The position numbers were made by a program, and so were the translations under genes. A DNA stretch of 64,000 nt, taken from positions 1 through 64,000 of the forward strand of contig NZ_FOTK01000008.1 in the NCBI RefSeq assembly GCF_900114535.1, written 5' to 3'. Positions 1-7,306 of the stretch are shown here, one piece after another (position 1 is the first letter of the stretch; every line of letters begins with the position of its first letter). This DNA is from Methylobacterium pseudosasicola. Its GTDB lineage: Bacteria; Pseudomonadota; Alphaproteobacteria; Rhizobiales; Beijerinckiaceae. The notes under the pieces were generated by a model, which had not been told where the DNA came from, did no database searches, and worked only from the letters and a program-made list of their open reading frames with translations.

Positions 1-15
1 GTCGGCGCGCGGGGC

Positions 16-291
16 TCAGAAGTTTCCCCGGGACGCCTCCTGCAAGATCAGCTTGTCCAGTGTTAAGTCGGCAATAGCTTTCCTGAGACGTTGGTTCTCC
101 GTCTCAAGATCCTTCATCCGCTTCACTTGATCCGACTTCAGGCTGCCGTACTCCTTGCGCCAGCGATAGTACGTCACCTCGGTCACGCCGATCGCCCTGA
201 TCGACGCGGCAACGCTCTGTCCTTGTGAGACCAGCACGTCGACCTGACGCAGCTTGCTCACGATCTCCTCGGGCTTGGGTCGTTGGGCCAT
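16..291 (-). CDS. IS3-family transposase OrfA (helix-turn-helix subunit)
   Basis: About 91 aa starting at MAQRPKPEEI; an upstream in-frame start at 345 would add 18 residues unlike the family and lie in the terminal repeat. It has the helix-turn-helix stretch IRAIGVTEVTYYRWRKEYG followed by a leucine-zipper-like helix (KDLETENQRLRKAI) that multimerises OrfA and OrfAB in this family. It ends in ASRGNF, where IS407-type elements switch to orfB, normally by a -1 frameshift making the OrfAB transposase. OrfA binds the terminal repeats. orfB lies outside the window, so whether the element is active cannot be told. Confidence 0.88.
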   Translation of the reverse strand: MAQRPKPEEIVSKLRQVDVLVSQGQSVAASIRAIGVTEVTYYRWRKEYGSLKSDQVKRMKDLETENQRLRKAIADLTLDKLILQEASRGNF

Positions 292-327
292 CGGTTCCGT
301 CCTCTGTCGGCTCAAAAGCCATACTTC

Positions 328-357
328 AGGGCGGACCACTCCCAAGGGGGCCGGTCA
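328..357 (-). repeat. IS terminal inverted repeat (orfA side)
   Basis: The outer end of the IS element: reading the minus strand from 357 gives TGACCGGCCCCCTTGGGAG and continues to the orfA leader. The match is to the IS407 subgroup pattern (TGA followed by a C-rich tract). The partner repeat is outside the window, so the exact inner boundary is an estimate. Confidence 0.7.
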
Positions 358-945
358 TCGCGCCGGTCGACAAGCCGGATCGGCATGATGCGTCCGCTCG
401 ACGACAGTTAAATGGTGCGGTCAAGCTTACGTCCGACCTTCCTGAATGACCCGCTCCTTGCCGAGCATTGCTGGGACTGGTGCAAATCATACGGCAATCG
501 GCACCGCATTGTCGGGCAAATACCGGAGCAGAACGGCTCCGCCGTGATGCAACGGCAGTGGGCGGTCGAATCACTCTCCGCCTCCGAGCTGCGTGAGCGG
601 ACGATATGATTTGTCATTCGCGCCCTTTGTCATCCGGTCAAGATCCGAACGCCATCCGCCCCCGCAACTGCCAAAGCGCAATTCCATCCCAGAACCGCTC
701 TCTGCTGCGGTATGGCGGTTGCGCGAAGGATCTACTCTGCGGCGCAACCTTAATTTGGGAGCACATTTCCGGCGCGCGATACTAATCTGCCTTCATCCCC
801 GATGCAGATCGGCACAGCTGTCGGATGGAGGGTCGAGTGGTCGTCTACGCATACAAAGCCATCGCGGCGACGTCGTCCTGGGCGCGGTGTTGTGGGTTCG
901 ATGAACCGACGCTGACACGCACCCCCACATTGGAGACGACCGACG
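358..945. other. Gene-poor stretch next to the IS element
   Basis: No convincing gene is seen in these 588 bases. Short open frames exist on both strands (for example 412-609 and 593-904, plus strand) but they lack ribosome-binding sites and resemble no family I know. The block may be a scar of past insertions. Its last 50 bases hold the leader of the small gene at 946. Confidence 0.5.
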
Positions 946-1242
946 ATGCGCACGCACACCACTCTGAAGTCCGCCACGCCTCATAATCCGGCGGCCCCTC
1001 AAGGGATCTTGTTCTTCGAGTCCGCGCTTGATGCGGCTCCAGCCGGCGATCTGCCCCGCTATCATGCGCATGGGCGCGCGGCCCTGGCGAATGCCCTCGA
1101 TGAAGGGCTGATGGCCGACGAGGTCGAGCAGATCCTCGACGGGCGGAAGATCGTCGACGCCTTCCCGGTTTGGCGGGGCGAGAGCCCGGCGGATTATGCG
1201 GCGCGTGCCGTGGCCGAGATGTTCGTCGCCTATCTGCAGTAA
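946..1242 (+). CDS. Hypothetical protein, 98 aa
   Basis: A 98-residue soluble protein that I do not recognise. It has no signal peptide or membrane segment. The N-terminal 20 residues look disordered (His, Thr, Pro). A compact helical part follows, with alternating acidic and hydrophobic residues (ALDEGLMADEVEQILDG) and a C-terminal helix ending in AYLQ. A GGAGACGACCGACG leader precedes the ATG. GC content and codon use match the core genome, unlike the stretch upstream, which supports a real gene. It stands alone between the insertion element and the secreted protein at 1379. Confidence 0.6.
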   Translation: MRTHTTLKSATPHNPAAPQGILFFESALDAAPAGDLPRYHAHGRAALANALDEGLMADEVEQILDGRKIVDAFPVWRGESPADYAARAVAEMFVAYLQ

Positions 1243-1378
1243 GCCTTCCGCTTTCGCCGAACGCAATCATTCCAAAACTTGCATCCTAAGAACTCGGCTG
1301 CCGCCTCGGTGGACGCCGCGGAGCATTCTTGCCCGCGGCGTATCCCGCGCACAGCGCTATGGGCTGGAATCTCTCGCC

Positions 1379-2635
1379 ATGCCGACGATGGACATGCCCG
1401 GGTGGGATCGCCCGGCGAAGGCGGTTCTGCGTGCCCTTGTGATCGGGGTCGCCGGCTTCGCCGCGATCTTGCCCCTGGCGGAAGTGACAGCCTCGGTGCC
1501 TGTTCCGGCGATCGCTCCGCAATCCGGTGGATCTGGCGGCGAACCGCCCGAGGTGGCGGCGCGGGTGGCCCTCGGTCCGGGCGGTCGGGATATCCGGCTG
1601 GCCGGCGACCTCACCGAGGGCGTAGCGACCCGCGTGGCGGCCCTGCTGGCGGCCAATCCGGGGGTGGAGCGCCTCCATCTGACCAGCGATGGCGGCTTGG
1701 TCGAGGAGGCGGAGGCCATTGGTGCGCTGGTTGCCGAACGGGGGCTCGCCACCTACGTACCCGATGCCTGCGCCTCGGCCTGCACTCTCGTCTTCGTGCG
1801 CGGACGGACCCGTTATCTGGCCGCCGGCGCGCATCTCGGTTTCCACGCCCCCTACGAGTTGGGACCGGGTGGGCGGATCGAGGCGGTCGATCCCGGTGCC
1901 GAGCGCGCAGCGTATCTCGCCGCCGGCCTGACGCCGGATTTCGTGGCTCGGACCATGACGGTGGCGCCCGAGGATATCTGGATCCCGGAGCCGAAGCTGC
2001 TGCGCGAGGCGGGCGTCGTGACCGAGATGGTCGGGAGCGACCGCTTTCCCGATTCGACCCTCGATGCCGATCCGAGTCCGCAGGCTGCCCGAGCCGAAGT
2101 TTTGCGTAATATCCCGATTCTGTCTGCGGCGGATCCCGCCGCAGTAGACGAGGCGGCCGCATGGTATCGGGCCGGGTATCTGGCCGGCCGCACGGAGGCG
2201 GAAGCCATCACGGGTCTGCAACAGCGGGCCTCGGCCGAATTGCGCCGGCAGTTCCGCGCGGCCGGCGACGCAACGGTTCGCGCTTTGGGACGCGTCGTCC
2301 TCACAAACATAAATGCGGCCGATGCTTGCACCGCTGTCGCACAAGGCGACCTCGTCACGCTGGACGAGGTGCTCAGGCGCGCGCGGCCGGGCAGCCCTGG
2401 GCTGGCGCCGCTCCTCGTGCGGCGTTCGCCCGAACACGGCAGCGCCGCGGGTGTCGACGCGAAGCCGAAGCGCACGGCATGGCCGGACCACCAGCTTGTT
2501 CCGCCGGTCTGCGCGGGGCCGCTGGCGGCCGTCCGCCGCGCTCTCGCGCGCGCGCCGCACGAAGCGGCGCTGGCCCTGCGGTCGATCCTGCTGAGTGATC
2601 CGCCGGCCACGATCGCCAGCGCCGCGCTTCCGTAA
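1379..2635 (+). CDS. Secreted ClpP/crotonase-fold protein of unknown function
   Basis: About 418 aa from the ATG at 1379; the frame is open upstream but that part overlaps the previous gene. Residues about 15-38 form a hydrophobic signal or anchor segment. Residues 65-215 resemble the periplasmic ClpP-fold family (COG3904 type): LTSDGGLVEEA near 101, a Cys-Ala-Ser-Ala-Cys stretch placing Ser133 where the ClpP nucleophile sits, and FHAP with His155 as a possible catalytic base. The C-terminal half (about 230-418) is Ala/Arg-rich and has no domain I recognise. Proteins with this N-terminal part are common in Rhizobiales and their substrates are mostly unknown. Protease activity is inferred only from the fold. 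Confidence 0.7.
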   Translation: MPTMDMPGWDRPAKAVLRALVIGVAGFAAILPLAEVTASVPVPAIAPQSGGSGGEPPEVAARVALGPGGRDIRLAGDLTEGVATRVAALLAANPGVERLHLTSDGGLVEEAEAIGALVAERGLATYVPDACASACTLVFVRGRTRYLAAGAHLGFHAPYELGPGGRIEAVDPGAERAAYLAAGLTPDFVARTMTVAPEDIWIPEPKLLREAGVVTEMVGSDRFPDSTLDADPSPQAARAEVLRNIPILSAADPAAVDEAAAWYRAGYLAGRTEAEAITGLQQRASAELRRQFRAAGDATVRALGRVVLTNINAADACTAVAQGDLVTLDEVLRRARPGSPGLAPLLVRRSPEHGSAAGVDAKPKRTAWPDHQLVPPVCAGPLAAVRRALARAPHEAALALRSILLSDPPATIASAALP

Positions 2636-2725
2636 CTGGATCCCACGTCGTTGAGCAGCCGCGACTGGCGCCTGGCGACGGACCGGTCCTACCCCCCTCC
2701 CCGCAATCCTGCACGCGAGACACCG

Positions 2726-3523
2726 ATGGCATCGACGACACGCCGCACCGTCCTGGCCGGAGCGCTGGCCCTGGCGGCCAGCGGAGCTAAGGCGGCGAGT
2801 GCCCTGCGGGTGGTGGCGTCTTCGGTGCCGCATGCAGAGATCCTGGAATTCGTCACGCGCAGGCTGGCGCCTGATTTTCCCCTGACGCTCATCGAGACGA
2901 GCGGCGAGATCCGGCCGAACGCGCTGCTGCGCGACGGCGATGCCGATGCGAATTTTTTTCAGCACGTCCCGTTCCTGCACTCGGAAGAGGCGCAACTCGG
3001 GGTCACGTTCGCGGTGGTGGCGGCCGTGCATATCGAGCCGCTCGGGATCTATTCCCGTCGGGTCAAGACTTTGGCTGAGGTGCCGCAGGGGGCGAGCGTC
3101 GCCCTACCGAACAACGTCACGAATTTCACCCGCGGCCTAAAACTTCTTCAGGAGAACGGGCTGATCCGGCTGCGCCCAGGCGCTGACGGCAGCTTTGCGA
3201 CCGTGCAGGACATCGCTGAGAATCCGAAGGACCTCCGCTTCATCGAAGTTCTGTCAGCGCAGTTGCCCCGCTCCCTCGACGATGTCGCCCTAGCGGTCAT
3301 CAACGGCAACTACGCGCTCGAATTCGGCCTCGTCCCGGCTCGGGATGCGCTCGCCCTAGAGCGCGCCGACGGCAATCCCTACGCGAATGTCCTGGTGACC
3401 ACGCAGGCTTTGGCGAAGGATGAGCGAATCCTGCGCCTCGCCGCCCTGCTCACATCCGCGGACGTCGCCAGTTTCATTCGCGATCGGTATCGCGGTTCGG
3501 TGATCCCCGTCCGGGCTGTCTGA
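2726..3523 (+). CDS. NlpA/MetQ-family periplasmic binding protein (orphan)
   Basis: 265 aa from ATG 2726; an in-frame TTG at 2651 would break the signal peptide. The N-terminus TRRTVLAGALALAASGAKA is a signal sequence with a twin-Arg look and no lipobox cysteine, unlike typical MetQ lipoproteins. The mature part matches the NlpA family, which in known cases binds methionine for the MetNI importer: VVASSVPHAEILEFV at the start, DADANFFQHVPFL, VALPNNVTNFTRGLKLLQ, and VINGNYALEFGL near residue 190. No metN or metI lies nearby, so it must share a transporter encoded elsewhere or act otherwise. The ligand is not predictable; methionine is only the family default. Confidence 0.8.
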   Translation: MASTTRRTVLAGALALAASGAKAASALRVVASSVPHAEILEFVTRRLAPDFPLTLIETSGEIRPNALLRDGDADANFFQHVPFLHSEEAQLGVTFAVVAAVHIEPLGIYSRRVKTLAEVPQGASVALPNNVTNFTRGLKLLQENGLIRLRPGADGSFATVQDIAENPKDLRFIEVLSAQLPRSLDDVALAVINGNYALEFGLVPARDALALERADGNPYANVLVTTQALAKDERILRLAALLTSADVASFIRDRYRGSVIPVRAV

Positions 3524-3659
3524 TCGGATTATCGGCACGGGGCGATCCCGGCTTTGCCTCAACCGTTCGGGACAGGGGCTGCATCGATCCGGCTTGCATC
3601 ACGCAAGACCGGTCCGCGGATCCGCAGATGATGTTTGCTGATTTCGTGCGATGAATGCG

Positions 3660-3816
3660 CGTATAGAAAACGCGGATATTTCCTGAACTGTGTCGACATA
3701 TCTATCGATAAGGAATGTTGAAAAAGCAATCCTCAGATCGAATGCATCATGATAAATTATTGACTAATTAACGGGGATATGCTAGAGAATAAATACAAAT
3801 ATCGTCAGGTTTTCAT
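3660..3816 (+). promoter_or_regulatory. AT-rich promoter region of the chemoreceptor gene
   Basis: The 157 bases before the chemoreceptor are markedly AT-rich against a GC-rich background. TTGACT at 3760-3765 could be a -35 box; 17 bases later TAGAGA (3783) is a weak -10. No strong Shine-Dalgarno is seen before ATG 3817. The assignment is by eye. Confidence 0.35.
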
Positions 3817-5526
3817 ATGGACGCCAGTTCATTACAGCCAAAAAACACGTCGTCTATCAATTTACGTTCCATCATCATCGGGTCGTCGGTCGCTCTGTTC
3901 GTCATATCGGCGGCCATAGGAGTATTTTCTGTATTCCGCATCGGTCTGATCAATGACGTGAGCCAGTCGATCTCCGGGGAGATCAAGGCGGTCACGATCC
4001 TCGAGCGGATGAAGGAGTTGAGCCAGGAGCTTCGGGCTCTCGACGTCCTGGCCCACAATTCCCATTCGGAGGACGAGCGCCGCCGCTATCTGACGGATGC
4101 CGTCAGGGCCCAGGAGGCGTTCTCCGCGGCCTGGAGCGCCTACGCGCCGACCATCGCGGGGGCCGACGAGAAGCAATTGGCGCATCGATTGCGCGAGGCT
4201 TGGCAGCACTTTTTGGCCGTGGAGGCCGAGGCGACTGCGCTGGACCGGGCCGGCGAGCGCGAACTGGCCGATACGGTGTTCGCCGAGCCGTTTCAGACTG
4301 ACGCCGTGGCCTTCACGCAGGCCGTGGATTCCGTTCTGGTCCATCGGCAGGCGCGCGCCTTCGAGCAGACGGCGGCGGCCGATGCGGTCGGGGCGACATC
4401 GCGGCTGGCGGTGCTCGCGGCCTTGGCCATCGCCGCTTTTCTGACCCTGGCGATCAGCTGGTTCATCGTCCGTCGGGTGGCCGCGCCGATCGCGACGATC
4501 ACCCGGGTGATGGCGCGCCTCGCCGAGAACGATCTCGCGGTCACGATCCCCGGGGGGGACCGGGCCGACGAGATCGGCGCCATCGCGGGCGCCGTGCAGG
4601 TCTTCAAGGAGAACATGCTGCACGCCAAATTCCTGGAGGCGGAGGCCGCCCGGGTTCGCCTGGAGGCGGAGCAGCAGCGCAAGGTCGTGCTGCGCGACAT
4701 GGCCGAGCGCTTCGAGGAGACGGTCGGCGGGATCGTCGGCACGGTCGCCTCCGCGGTGACGCAGCTTCAGGGAACGGCGCATCAGATGAGCGAGGCGGCC
4801 GGGCAGACGGCCAGCCAATCGACGACGGTGGCGGCCGCGGCCGAGCAGGCCGAATCCAACGTGCGGATGATCGCGGCTGCGGCCGACGAGCTCGGCGCGT
4901 CTGTCCAGGAGGTCGGGCGCCAGGCCGAACGTTCGGCCACCATCGCCAACGGCGCGGCTGCGGAGGCGGCCCAAACCATCGCGTTCGTGCAGGTGCTCAG
5001 CGGCGCGGCGGACCGGATCGGTGACGTGGTCCGGCTGATCGCCAAGATCGCCGCGCAGATCAACCTGCTCGCCCTCAACGCCGCCATCGAGGCGGCGCGG
5101 GCAGGCGATGCCGGCCGGGGCTTCGCGGTGGTCGCGGCCGAGGTCAAGCAATTGGCCGGCGAGGCGAAGCGCGCCACCGACGACATTGCCGGCCATGTCT
5201 CGGTCATCAAGGCGTCCACGTCCGACGCCGTCGCGGCGATCGAGGGGATCGCCACGCGGGTCAAGGACATGAGCGGGGCTGCCGCCTCGATCGCCGCGGC
5301 CGTCGAGGAACAGGGCGCCGCAACCCAGGACATCCTGGCAAACATCTCGCAGGCCGCCAGCGGCACCGGCGCGGTGACGGCGAACATCACCACGGTCGCC
5401 GGCACGGCGGAGCATACCGGCGCCGCCGCCGACCGGATGCTCACCTCGGCCAGCGCGCTGTCGCAGGATGCCGCGCGCCTGGGCGACGAGGTCCAGCGAT
5501 TCCTGAACAGCATCCGGGCGGCCTGA
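3817..5526 (+). CDS. Methyl-accepting chemotaxis protein (transmembrane chemoreceptor)
   Basis: 569 aa with classic receptor architecture. TM1 is about residues 18-42; a helical periplasmic domain of the four-helix-bundle type spans 43-195; TM2 is 196-218; a HAMP domain spans 219-270; and a long cytoplasmic signalling coiled coil follows. The conserved hairpin tip that binds CheA/CheW is at 414-450 (INLLALNAAIEAARAG, then GRGFAVVAAEVKQLAGE). There is no C-terminal CheR-docking pentapeptide; the end is NSIRAA. It senses a ligand in the periplasm and sets CheA kinase activity. The next gene, in the same direction, is an orphan sugar-type binding protein that might present the ligand. No che genes are in the window. 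Confidence 0.95.
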   Translation: MDASSLQPKNTSSINLRSIIIGSSVALFVISAAIGVFSVFRIGLINDVSQSISGEIKAVTILERMKELSQELRALDVLAHNSHSEDERRRYLTDAVRAQEAFSAAWSAYAPTIAGADEKQLAHRLREAWQHFLAVEAEATALDRAGERELADTVFAEPFQTDAVAFTQAVDSVLVHRQARAFEQTAAADAVGATSRLAVLAALAIAAFLTLAISWFIVRRVAAPIATITRVMARLAENDLAVTIPGGDRADEIGAIAGAVQVFKENMLHAKFLEAEAARVRLEAEQQRKVVLRDMAERFEETVGGIVGTVASAVTQLQGTAHQMSEAAGQTASQSTTVAAAAEQAESNVRMIAAAADELGASVQEVGRQAERSATIANGAAAEAAQTIAFVQVLSGAADRIGDVVRLIAKIAAQINLLALNAAIEAARAGDAGRGFAVVAAEVKQLAGEAKRATDDIAGHVSVIKASTSDAVAAIEGIATRVKDMSGAAASIAAAVEEQGAATQDILANISQAASGTGAVTANITTVAGTAEHTGAAADRMLTSASALSQDAARLGDEVQRFLNSIRAA

Positions 5527-5536
5527 TGCGATCTTT

Positions 5537-5573
5537 CCGCCGGGTCGGGGCCGGTCAGGCCGCTACCCGGCGG
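5537..5573 (+). terminator. Hairpin after the chemoreceptor gene
   Basis: CCGCCGGGT (5537-5545) pairs with ACCCGGCGG (5565-5573), a 9-bp perfect stem just after the stop codon. There is no T-run, so it is a possible factor-dependent or weak terminator only. Confidence 0.35.
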
Positions 5574-5677
5574 GGCACCGCCAACCGGGGCCATCGCGAA
5601 ACCTTTGATTTCACACGCTCGCCGGTGCCGAACCGGCATCCACCCGGCGGCGAGCGCTCCAGGCAGGTGCAAGTGCC

Positions 5678-6700
5678 ATGATCCGAACGCTCCGCGGCTG
5701 GGCCATCGTCCGGAAGCCTGAGGCGGCACGGAAGACTCGCCGGTCGCGCATCGGTTGCGTCCGGGCCTCCATCGTCGCCACGATCCGGCGGTTGGCCGCC
5801 TGCGCCGTCGTGCTCGCCGGCTTGGCGACGCCGGCCCTGGCGACGACGATCGGCGTCGCGATGGTCCAGCCGACCGGCTTCACGCAACTGCTGCGGGACG
5901 GCATCGAAAGTTACGCGAAATCCGTTCCCGGCGTCTCCGTGCAATTCACTTATGCGCCGGAGGGCGCCGGCGCGACTCAGGTCGAGCAGGTCCGGCAGTT
6001 CATTGCCGCGAAGGTCGACGCCTTGCTGATCCTCCCGGTCGATCCGCAGGCCAACGCGACGATCACGCGCCTCGCCCAGGAAACCGACATCCCGCTCGTC
6101 TACGCCAACAATGGCCCCCGCGAGGACTGGTTTGCCGGGCGGATCGCGTTTGTCCTGCCGAATGATCTGGTGGCCGGTCGGCTCCAGATGCGGAAGCTCG
6201 CGCAGATGCTGGACGGCAAAGGCCGGATCGCGATCATCGCGGGGCATCCGAGCCACTCGGCGACTGCCCTGCGCACGCGTGGGGTCAAGGAAGTGGCCGC
6301 GTCGTTCCCCGGTCTCAGCGTGGTCGCGGAAGGCGCCGCGGACTGGGATCGCAAGAAGGCGGCGGCCCTGGTTGCCGGATGGCTGGCGACGGGGATCGCC
6401 CTCGACGCGATTGTCGCCAACAACGACGAGATGGCGATCGGGGCCTCCGACGCGGTCGAGGCGGCTGGGCTCCCGTCCGATCGGATCCTGATCGGCGGGG
6501 TCGATGCGACGCCCGACGGCCTGAAGGCGATGCAGCGCAAGCGCATGGCCGTGACGGTCTATCAGGATGCCGGCTTGCAGGCGCGACGGGCGATCGACGA
6601 CGCCCTCAAGCTGATCCGCCGTGAGACGGTGCAGCAATATGATTGGGTGCCGTTCGAACTCGTGACCGACCGGATGTCGACCACGCATTTCTCGAAATAG
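5678..6700 (+). CDS. Sugar-type ABC periplasmic binding protein (orphan)
   Basis: 340 aa, type-1 periplasmic binding fold (Peripla_BP_4, ribose/autoinducer-2 class). The signal peptide ends at LAGLATPALA; about 30 Arg-rich residues precede it, so the real start may lie further in. Family landmarks are the opening IGVAMVQPTGF, DALLILPVDPQANATI, AIIAGHPSHSATALRTRG, IVANNDEMAIGA (hinge and sugar-binding region) and ILIGGVDATPDGL. Such proteins normally deliver sugars to a permease and ATPase, but neither is adjacent. The chemoreceptor lies 151 bp upstream on the same strand, so a role as a chemosensory binding protein is a reasonable inference. The ligand is unknown. Confidence 0.82.
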   Translation: MIRTLRGWAIVRKPEAARKTRRSRIGCVRASIVATIRRLAACAVVLAGLATPALATTIGVAMVQPTGFTQLLRDGIESYAKSVPGVSVQFTYAPEGAGATQVEQVRQFIAAKVDALLILPVDPQANATITRLAQETDIPLVYANNGPREDWFAGRIAFVLPNDLVAGRLQMRKLAQMLDGKGRIAIIAGHPSHSATALRTRGVKEVAASFPGLSVVAEGAADWDRKKAAALVAGWLATGIALDAIVANNDEMAIGASDAVEAAGLPSDRILIGGVDATPDGLKAMQRKRMAVTVYQDAGLQARRAIDDALKLIRRETVQQYDWVPFELVTDRMSTTHFSK

Positions 6701-6918
6701 ACAATGCGGCGTTCGATTCTATCTTGCTGCGTTTGCCGTCTCACCGATCACATGATCGGATCTTACGGCGTAAGATGTCGGCTTCGCTATTCTGGAGCGC
6801 AGGACGGATTGGTGATGTTGTCCGGGCGGGAGAGCTGCTCGCCAATGGGCTATGCAAAGGGGCGGGGCGCGCGTGGTAACGGTCAGCCAAGCTCTGAGCT
6901 TGACGTGGGGTTATCGGC

Positions 6919-7203
6919 ATGACTGTCGCTGCCCTCGACACGCTTGCCATCGTCCGCAAACTACGAGCCTCCGGCCTGCCCGAAGATCAGGCAGAGGCGA
7001 TCACCAGCGTTATCCGAGATAGCCGCGACGCCGACCTCACGGCACTCGCCGCGAAGACGGGCATTCGCGAGACCGAGCTGCGCCTTGAAGCCAAGATCGA
7101 GGCCACGAAGGCCGGCATCATCAAATGGGTGCTGTCGGCGATCGGCTTCCAGGCGTTGATCATCGTGGGCGCGATCATCGCTATGGCGCGTGTTCTGCAC
7201 TGA
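6919..7203 (+). CDS. Small coiled-coil protein with C-terminal membrane anchor
   Basis: 94 aa. An N-terminal helix (LAIVRKLRASGLPEDQAEAI) is followed by a charged helix (ETELRLEAKIEATKAG) and one C-terminal membrane segment (about 70-91, WVLSAIGFQALIIVGAIIA). The layout matches the DUF1640/CCDC90-like small proteins of alphaproteobacteria, whose function is not established; in bacteria they sit near toxin-antitoxin or mobile genes as often as core genes. It stands alone, with a hairpin following at 7205. Two other small coiled-coil genes in the window (22072, 23852) are similar in style but not obviously homologous. Confidence 0.7.
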   Translation: MTVAALDTLAIVRKLRASGLPEDQAEAITSVIRDSRDADLTALAAKTGIRETELRLEAKIEATKAGIIKWVLSAIGFQALIIVGAIIAMARVLH

Positions 7204-7204
7204 C

Positions 7205-7237
7205 GCCGGCGCAAGCGAAAGGTTTGCTCGCGCCGGC
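7205..7237 (+). terminator. Hairpin terminator candidate
   Basis: GCCGGCGCAAGC (7205-7216) pairs with GCTCGCGCCGGC (7226-7237) with one mismatch and a 9-base loop, right after the stop at 7203. No strong T-tract follows. Confidence 0.45.
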
Positions 7238-7306
7238 ATTGTCACCGTGTTGGCAGAAGGCAATCGCTACTGCACGAAGTGGTGACCGGACACTCAGCTA
7301 CACGCT

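Larger units (their letters stand above)
1..357 (-). mobile_element. IS3-family (IS407-like) insertion sequence, one end, cut by window edge
   Basis: The orfA-proximal end of an IS3-family element. The minus strand begins at 357 with TGACCGGCCCCCTTGGGAG, a typical IS3/IS407-group terminal repeat, and runs into an intact orfA. The orfB transposase and the other end lie beyond base 1, so completeness and the target duplication cannot be judged. No second copy was seen in the window. Confidence 0.85.

Noticed and set aside
412..904. Two short plus-strand frames in the scar after the IS element
   Set aside because: No ribosome-binding site, no known family, and the two overlap each other in different frames. 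They are probably chance frames.
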